From positions 28,941,595-28,975,094 of the forward strand of contig NC_135549.1 of NCBI RefSeq assembly GCF_964340395.1: a stretch of 33,500 bases of DNA, in the 5' to 3' direction. Within the stretch, counting starts at the first letter, position 1. Every line of letters begins with the position of its first letter. A program made the translations under genes and the position numbers. Positions 21,501-33,500 of the stretch are shown in pieces. This DNA comes from Glandiceps talaboti (lineage: Eukaryota; Hemichordata; Enteropneusta; Spengelidae). The notes beneath the pieces were generated by a model, which searched no databases, was not told the DNA's origin, and saw nothing but the letters and a program-made list of their open reading frames with translations.

Positions 21501-22177
21501 TATTTTCCGACTGAATGAAAACAGATATTGGAACAGTGCCAGTAATATCAAAGAAAAATCGGGGGAAGTAATGGTAATTTTGAACCCTTTGACTCATATT
21601 TTGAACACAGCAGAGCCAGTGACGTACGTATACTATACGTACATATAGACACGCGTTGTCGTGACATCATTAGACCGGCGTTGTCGTGACGTAGAACGAC
21701 TAGAGTATATATTCCTGTAATAGACTATATTTAACGGCTTTCAAAAATACTCGCGCTCAATTTTCAAAAATTATTTCTCCAGGTAGCGATTACAGAATGT
21801 ATTTATTGTATATATACTTACCTAGGTATTACTTGACGAGAGAGGTGAACAGAATAATTCTTTTAGCACTGAACTATGAATTTTGGATATACACAACATG
21901 TACTGCAAATATCCGAGTATAACCGAATAGAATCCGAACACCATCCGAGTAGAGCCGAACCACCCACCCCCACATCCCCCAGCATGAGTCGTACTAATCT
22001 AACAATATTTTTATTTTGTATTGGCAGCGACATAAACTTCGAGTTGTTCCAGTCTCACAGTGTTGGTATAAATGGGAGAAAACTAACACGTGTTTCTGGG
22101 TGTATGGAACGGAACGTAAAATATACACACCTGATTATCCACAACAAAGCTGTTATGGCTGTTGCTCTGTTTTGTGA
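16489..22177 (+). CDS. SSUH2: SSUH2-like protein, paralog B, with 9-residue repeat array (8 exons, 491 aa)
   Basis: Coding exons: 16489-16501, 17529-18054, 18252-18381, 18972-19157, 20009-20178, 20552-20644, 21183-21390, 22028-22177 (TGA). Exon lengths 130, 170, 93 and 208 equal those of gene A and phases agree throughout, so A and B are tandem duplicates. Residues 33-149 are thirteen 9-residue units of the type NYGPNQPGA, absent from A; such Gly/Pro/Gln-rich arrays are disordered and may promote self-association (inference). Residues 180-285 are the family N-core. CxxC motifs lie at 287, 298, 309, 332, 343 and 354 (CDGCQAKG to CTKCRGKC), with DnaJ-type 11-residue spacing. The C-core holds SSYPVAEINHHSARIVDEHR and ends CYGCCSVL, a CaaX-like box with Leu last. 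No J domain, signal peptide or membrane segment. Function is unknown beyond the family; membrane association through a lipidated tail is inferred. Confidence 0.88.
16502..17528. other. gene B intron 1
   Basis: No exon seen in the first 700 bases. From 17246 to 17493 it is a compound microsatellite that ends only 35 bases before the exon 2 acceptor (listed separately). Confidence 0.65.
17246..17493 (+). repeat. compound (CA)n-(CG)n-(CATA)n-(CA)n microsatellite beside a splice acceptor
   Basis: Ordered blocks: CA, GCAC, a GC block at about 17279-17293, CA, CATA (broken once near 17356-17360), then a long CA tract from about 17402 to 17493. The remaining 35 bases to the acceptor must contain the branch point and the rather weak pyrimidine tract. 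Confidence 0.92.
17529..18054 (+). CDS. SSUH2: gene B exon 2 (repeat-bearing)
   Basis: 526 bases, residues 5-179. Starts GQPMEGQVYNPWANV, passes through the 9-residue repeat array, and ends in a Pro/His-rich linker (GLPPPQHHVPPG). Acceptor ATTATCAG, donor GTAAGT after TCTACATC, phase 2, matching the end of gene A exon 3. Confidence 0.85.
17612..17962 (+). repeat. 27-bp coding tandem repeat, 13 units
   Basis: Units of 27 bases encode NYGPNQPGA. The first (17612-17638, NYDPKQSGG) is degenerate and the last runs into PGYNPG. Variants: F for Y in unit 4, D for N in units 8 and 12, A for P in unit 9. Units 6-9 (17747-17854) and 10-13 (17855-17962) match almost base for base, a recent 108-bp duplication. 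Confidence 0.95.
18252..18381 (+). CDS. SSUH2: gene B exon 3
   Basis: 130 bases. Residues 180-223: AANVTEEDARELLLEYV, GSKAAKQM and HPSSALH. The preceding intron is only 197 bases. Acceptor CTCACAG, donor GTAAGT. Confidence 0.9.
18382..18971. other. gene B intron 3 with (CTGT)n tract
   Basis: A (TCTG)n array with TGCC and TCCG variants fills about 18480-18611. The rest is unassigned. Confidence 0.7.
18480..18611. repeat. (TCTG)n microsatellite
   Basis: About fifteen clean TCTG units followed by a diverged zone with TGCC and TCCG variants. Confidence 0.9.
18972..19157 (+). CDS. SSUH2: gene B exon 4
   Basis: 62 codons, phase 0 to 0: YQLETFTESRYTSRDYEPY, DGPENGKPPDMWDMP and IEIPHTANIQ. The donor is GTACTT, less canonical than its neighbours, but the phase and the match to gene A leave little doubt. 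Confidence 0.86.
19283..19386. repeat. 104-bp foldback element
   Basis: The left arm starts GTCGAGTTCCAAACTGGTAC and ends AACTTCATTACTT. The right arm is its near-perfect reverse complement starting AAGTAATGAAG. The loop is a run of A. Confidence 0.8.
19503..19694. repeat. 192-bp foldback element
   Basis: The ends AACACATATTGCCTGGCC and GGCCAGGCAATATGTGTT are perfect inverse copies. Both arms continue through GGGCTATAGCACCCGTT and CTGTGAGTTACCAGAATCAC to a short centre near GAGGCCAACGGCCGAG. Arms of almost 90 bp with few mismatches. Confidence 0.85.
20009..20178 (+). CDS. SSUH2: gene B exon 5 (first four CxxC motifs)
   Basis: 170 bases. CDGCQAKG (287), CTTCQASG (298), CTSCSGRG (309) and CTWCHGSG (332) with the charged insert GPDGKREEK before the fourth. 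Acceptor TTACAG, donor GTACGT. Confidence 0.9.
20179..20551. other. gene B intron 5
   Basis: Unassigned. An 18-base perfect palindrome, TGGTCTGAGGTCAGACCA, lies at about 20383-20400. Confidence 0.5.
20552..20644 (+). CDS. SSUH2: gene B exon 6 (last two CxxC motifs)
   Basis: 93 bases. CTRCNGSG (343), CTKCRGKC (354) and then QLRYFMLLTVSY. Acceptor TATTTAG, donor GTAAGT. Confidence 0.88.
20645..21182. other. gene B intron 6
   Basis: No exon or clear repeat recognised. Confidence 0.5.
21183..21390 (+). CDS. SSUH2: gene B exon 7
   Basis: 208 bases. Residues 373-442 with ENVSGTTVFQQ and the signature SSYPVAEINHHSARIVDEHR. Acceptor TCTACAG, donor GTATGT. Confidence 0.9.
21391..22027. other. gene B intron 7
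   Basis: A foldback at 21419-21524, then near 21618-21640 a palindrome around GTACGTATACTATACGTAC and a GCGTTGTCGTGAC direct repeat about 21 bases apart (near 21654 and 21675). No exon. Confidence 0.55.
21419..21524. repeat. 106-bp foldback element
   Basis: The left arm TTCGTTCAGTCAAGGAAAAT and the right arm ATTTTCCGACTGAATGAA are inverse copies. The match continues through GAGTGACCTAAGGGG to the centre CACTACTCGTAGTG. A diverged half-copy lies near 32330-32385. Confidence 0.75.
22028..22177 (+). CDS. SSUH2: gene B exon 8 (stop)
   Basis: Residues 443-491: RVVPVSQCWYKWEK, TCFWVYGTERK, PDYPQQ and terminal SCYGCCSVL before TGA. One codon longer than gene A exon 9. The CaaX-like end is kept although the preceding residues changed. 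Confidence 0.9.
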   Translation, partial: RHKLRVVPVSQCWYKWEKTNTCFWVYGTERKIYTPDYPQQSCYGCCSVL

Positions 22178-22585
22178 CGAAATAAGACAAAGAGAACTTG
22201 GAATTTACAATAAAACTGGTGATAGAAGACATATGTTTGAGATCATATATGTCTGAATTGGATTGGATATATAATACAAATTTTACATTAATTAAAAGTT
22301 CCGTCTACCATGATATTGCTTATTACCCAAAAAGGTTATATCGTAAACGGATGCAAGCAATTCAATTCAAAGAGTGACACGTTCACCTTGCATTTTCAGT
22401 ACTTTATGCATTTACAGTATAATAATAATCAATGCGTTGATTCAGCCACTTGTTGAAAAGTCTGTACAATTTTCTTTTTACTGCTCTGTTTAACATTCCC
22501 AGAGAAAAGTTTTTACCGAGAGAGTCGACTAGTTTTTTTTCTCTCAACCAAACATTTGCATAATTTATCAGCTCCGTCGAACAAC

Positions 22586-22637
22586 TAGACTGTCAGATAC
22601 GTCGTGTCGCCCCCGTCATGGCGTACCGTACAGACTA
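22586..22637. repeat. short terminal-inverted-repeat element, copy 4, with flanking direct repeat
   Basis: Only 52 bp: TAGACTGTCAGATAC at the left and GTACCGTACAGACTA-like at the right. Flanks are TCGAACAAC before and TTGAACAAC after, a 9-base direct repeat with one mismatch that looks like a target-site duplication. Confidence 0.6.
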
Positions 22638-22823
22638 TTGAACAACTGACACTAACCTTGTAACGTCCGAGACCAATTATTCAGTCGGGAGTTCCCTGAA
22701 CAGCCGTTTATAATTGTTTACATATATATAAAACTTTTTAGTCTGTATTGTTTTATACACATGTAGTTTACTTTTGTTTTGTTTTTCTGTAACACTGTCA
22801 TTTGGGCTTATGGCTTCAAATGC

Positions 22824-22829
22824 AATAAA
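22824..22829 (+). terminator. candidate poly(A) signal of gene B
   Basis: AATAAA about 650 bases after the stop. A nearer AATAAA at 22209-22214 lies only about 32 bases after the stop and would give an unusually short 3' UTR. Confidence 0.35.
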
Positions 22830-23065
22830 CTAAACTGTAACGTACAGTTTCTAGAACGATGACATATCACCAGATTCAATATTATAATCTTCTCAGTGTC
22901 TTGCATTAGATTATATATAATTACTATTATATGATATATACTTTGTCTTGGAATTATGAATCCATTGTTTAAGATTTGAAAGAAGATAGAACATCAGAAG
23001 TGGAACATTTCTAAAGATGACTCGTATCACACTTGTTCAACATTACGGATAACCAATGGTGAATT

Positions 23066-23158
23066 TAGTCTCTAAGATGTACGTACTAGTACTACGTACT
23101 CACACAGTCAACCCCCTCGCCGGTGAGGGCGGACCGACACGATGTATCTTATAGTCTA
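23066..23158. repeat. short terminal-inverted-repeat element, copy 5
   Basis: Ends TAGTCTCTAAGATGT and GTATCTTATAGTCTA (23144-23158). The interior CCGGTGAGGGCGGACCGACAC matches the core of copies 2 and 3. Confidence 0.6.
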
Positions 23159-23452
23159 ACGATGAATCCAAAGCGAGAGATTTGTTTCGTATAGGGACAT
23201 GTTCCCATCGTCTATAAGTGGCCGGGATGCCACTTTTTGACGTAGCGACGTAGCTGTATCCAATTTGGACAAATAAAATGTTTGGATAAAGATACAGTAT
23301 ACTTTGCACATCTGGGAAGGGAAAACTCCTGACCGTAGTTGTGAGTGAAATATTCTGATACCCTCATGCTTATTAACATATACCCAGACAGACACCCAGA
23401 CAGACACTCGGACAGAAGACAAGAGTCGGTAAAATACCCCTATAACCACCCC

Positions 23453-23458
23453 TTTATT
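23453..23458 (-). terminator. candidate poly(A) signal of the SLC6 gene
   Basis: AATAAA on the minus strand about 60 bases beyond the stop codon, a typical distance for a compact 3' UTR. Confidence 0.5.
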
Positions 23459-23518
23459 CAAAATCATTATAGTTATATATAACACGATTAAAATGAAACT
23501 TAAAATATTCTGCCAAGT

Positions 23519-30271
<6,753 letters not shown>

Positions 30272-30707
30272 CTAGAATCAAACCAGTATAGTATATTTAT
30301 AAAATACGTATATATTTACATTGTTACGTGGAGGGGGGGGGGGGTGTATGCCAATTGGGTTGTTGACCATTGATTGTATGTTGTCCTTTACACCAGCAAA
30401 CATCTATTCATCACTATTTGTAGGAATGCTTGATACTCAGTAACGGATCGCTTTCATTTAAGTGACTTTCAAGTATTACGGCATATGCAGTACTGTACTT
30501 CTTTTCTCTAATATATTAACCAATTGAGCAGTATATCTGACAAAATAATTTTAACATTTTAACAGGAAAGTGACAATATAGACAATAAAATGACAATAAA
30601 ATGTTGTTTTTTTGTCATGTAGCATAGTGGTCCGTACTTAGTTGTAATACAAGAGGACATTTGTTAAGTTTACCACCACTAATCCTATTAATGACACGTG
30701 ACAGTGA

Positions 30708-30822
30708 CATACATACATACATACATACATACATACATACATACATACATACATACATACATACATACATACATACATACATACATACATACATACATAG
30801 ATACATACATACATACATACAT

Positions 30823-30864
<42 letters not shown>
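30708..30864. repeat. (CATA)n-(GACA)n compound microsatellite
   Basis: CATA units to about 30823, with one GATA interruption near 30799, then GACA units to 30864. Confidence 0.92.
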
Positions 30865-30865
<1 letters not shown>

Positions 30866-31668
30866 CGGTAACATGGACACAGCCGTAGTTTTTCTAGACT
30901 ATTCCCAGTTGATTAGATTAAATCACCATATATTATCATAATTGTACGGTGATTTCAAACAATATGTGGACATAAAGTAATAAACTTATTGCAAACTGGC
31001 AAAATAAACAGTGACGTTTTTACTCCGTTCTGTCAAAATAAAATTTAAAAAACTGTGACTGTCTCGTAAATTGATATCAGATTTGTTTATATAAGTAACG
31101 TTTCATTTAACAGACAGTAATCATAACTTTAAAATTAAGGTCGCTATGTTATTGATATAGCCGAGTGGAATGATTACAAGATAAGCCACGTCGGACCATC
31201 TACGGATAGGGAGAAAATTGAGAAACTATTGACACATTTCATAAATTTCAATTAATAATATCAAAATATCAGATCAGCATTTTATCACATAACATTTGCA
31301 ACGGGATCGAAGAAAGAAAGGACCATGGAATAAGGAATGGTTTGGTGCTTAGGTGAAAGTTACGTCGTAAAAGTGTGCGTTTTTGCCGGACAAACTGTAA
31401 CTAACAGGAGAACGCGGCGAGTACGTTTAGTTGTCGTGGGTATTATCAGCAAGGCCGGACAATTTACACTTTTACAATCATTGAGTTAAATAATTGATGT
31501 TAATACTAATCACACCTTGTCTTTCTCAAAACGTACAATCAAATTAAACGCCTTCAAGGTTAGACAAGACTACTTATTTTTCGAGATGTAGATAGCCAAC
31601 ACATGTTTGAAAATGCAAAAGCGATTACAGTTAATTTCAAATTTCAACAGATGTGGTCGCGAAACAGT

Positions 31669-31874
<206 letters not shown>

Positions 31875-32329
31875 TTGAGTCACACTTTTTTTTCTTGTTT
31901 TAAAAAGATCTGTGGTACGCTATCACCACTGCAGTCACTGAAGAGACTAGTATGGGACACCTCCATCCCCACCCCCACCCCCATTTCAAGATTCTTTCTC
32001 ATTTACATCATTTAAAGGGAGTAGAGTGAGTGCAAGCAACGACGAATATCAACAACAGGAAAGAAGATTCACAGGTTGTCAACTACGTCATTGTCAAGTT
32101 TATAATGAACAAGTACGATACAGTCAAGTGAAAGAATGTGTAAATATTGCCTTTAGGCGATGAATCAAAACACAGCATATCTCGTCTAGATTCTACAGAT
32201 CATAAAACATTGAAACCAACACATACATAGTGCCATAATTTCACCTTTTTCACACTTAACAGTAACCCACCAACACAAAAAAGTGACCCTCTACCTTGAG
32301 TACGATTAGATTCGTACCCTGATCATGTT

Positions 32330-32385
32330 TTCCTTTGTTCAGCTAAGAAAACTAAGAGTGGCCTAAGGGGCCTTGTCATTTTTGT
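32330..32385. repeat. diverged half-copy of the 21419 foldback family
   Basis: TTTGTTCAG..AAG.AAA followed by GAGTGGCCTAAGGGGCCTT parallels the left arm of the element at 21419-21524. No matching right arm follows. Confidence 0.4.
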
Positions 32386-33500
32386 CGAAGACGAGAATTG
32401 ACGAAACCTATCACGACTATTTTTAGAAAATATTGAGAAATATTATATAAATACAAGCATATCTGCACAAAACATAATTGTGAGATATAATAATACTGTA
32501 TCAACTGAATACATGTATTGTGAAAATACATCATGTAAAATACACCAGGTACAGAGCTAGGAAAGGATTTTTGTCAAATTGAATTCATGTTTCAGTTGAG
32601 GCGTATCATTACTTTATGTCATATCTCTGGTTCAAAGAAACCACGTGACTACACCAGTTTTATTTAACTAGTAAATGCTAGCCTAATGAATCATTACAGA
32701 TGTCGATCTACCTCGATCGGAGTAGCAATCCTGAATTTGTCTAATTCCTATCAGTCCATATATAGTATCACCTACACCTCCACTCACAGTTGGAAATAAT
32801 GTTGGCATCCAGACTATGGTGAAATCCACATCGCGAATCATTTATTTGGTGAAGAGATTTGATAACAACATGACCAAGTGAGGATAATCAGGTGCTGACA
32901 AAAATTTTTTTCGACTAATGATGGACACCGATTTTGATTCAAAAGTGTACTGTAAATGATGACGATGTTTCCATAGTTTATTTTCTGACGACCGTGTTCC
33001 AATTTTACGCTACATTATCTCCACACATTAGGTCTCGTTGTTAAGTGTGGTTAGACCCCACACTGGGCAAATCGCAAACGGCACATGTCAGTAGTATTCC
33101 GTCACAAATTGACAGGCTGTTGTCATAGCTCATTAATATTCATTTGGTACAGCAGTTTTGGAATGATATGGAAATGAAGTAGCGAAATGATCTCAGCATG
33201 GATAGTACGATCAACCGAACTCCACATCCAGTCTGCTGAAACTAAAATCATGTGGGGATGCGACGTCATCATGTTTATATGAACGCTGTAGGGAGAGGGG
33301 GCACAGAATTCTGTGCGAGAGTAACGACATTAACTAGATGTAATGTGTGAGATAAGGTAGCGTGAAATCGGAGCACGGTCATCAGGAACTAAACTAATGT
33401 TTTTATGGCAGCTAATGATAGACCGTGAAGTCTACATGTAATCAATGTCAATGGTTTTTATCAAGGATAGGTCCAGTCTAGCAAGCACAATAATTATACA

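Larger units (their letters stand above)
22178..23518. other. spacer between convergent genes
   Basis: Holds the presumed 3' UTRs of gene B and of the SLC6 gene and two copies of the inverted-repeat element. No further gene seen. Confidence 0.55.

Noticed and set aside
32700-32850. Minus-strand stretch reading MIRDVDFTIVWMPTLF as a possible N-terminus or TM1 exon of the SLC6 gene
   Set aside because: Lacks the near-invariant GNVWRFPY-type core of TM1 and cannot supply the G needed at the junction with the TM2 exon in a convincing way.

Overview
The window is a piece of animal (metazoan) nuclear genome. Protein-coding sequence is split into short exons by GT-AG introns, and the introns and spacers are AT-rich and loaded with microsatellites, foldback elements and decayed retrotransposons. 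The gene families (SSUH2-like, SLC6) and the style of the mobile elements suit a marine invertebrate such as a lophotrochozoan, hemichordate or cephalochordate. The sequence alone does not let me name the species. I see no prokaryotic or organellar genes, tRNA, rRNA or CRISPR array.

Layout. (1) 1-3886: no recognisable gene; two copies of a short inverted-repeat element, a near-perfect 139-bp hairpin and a larger inverted-repeat-bounded segment. (2) 4076-14462, plus strand: SSUH2-like gene A, nine exons, 406 residues. Its second intron holds a chimeric wreck of a Ty3/Gypsy-like LTR element and a LINE. (3) 14463-16287: spacer with microsatellites and a third copy of the inverted-repeat element. 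(4) 16489-22177, plus strand: SSUH2-like gene B, eight exons, 491 residues, a tandem paralog of A with the same exon lengths and phases in the core. It carries a private array of a 9-residue Gly/Asn/Pro/Gln repeat. (5) 22178-23518: spacer with two more copies of the inverted-repeat element. (6) 23519-30271, minus strand: eleven exons of an SLC6 Na+/Cl- dependent neurotransmitter transporter, closest by eye to the GABA-transporter (GAT1) branch, from TM2 to a C-terminal PDZ-ligand-like tail. The exon(s) for the N-terminus and TM1 are not found before the window ends. (7) 30272-33500: rest of that intron and/or upstream DNA, with large (CATA)n, (GACA)n and (AT)n arrays.

Genes A and B form a head-to-tail tandem duplication. 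The SLC6 gene is convergent to B and shows no sign of functional linkage. Both SSUH2-like proteins have six regularly spaced CxxC motifs of the DnaJ-type zinc finger but no J domain, and both end in a Cys-rich tail finishing in a CaaX-like box (CSIL and CSVL), suggesting lipid-anchored proteins. Both genes also carry a 13-bp RFX X-box-like motif about 180-200 bp before the start codon, which hints at a ciliary programme. The most interesting signals are this shared tail, the paired X-box-like sites, the young 108-bp duplication in the repeat array of B, and the composite retroelement.
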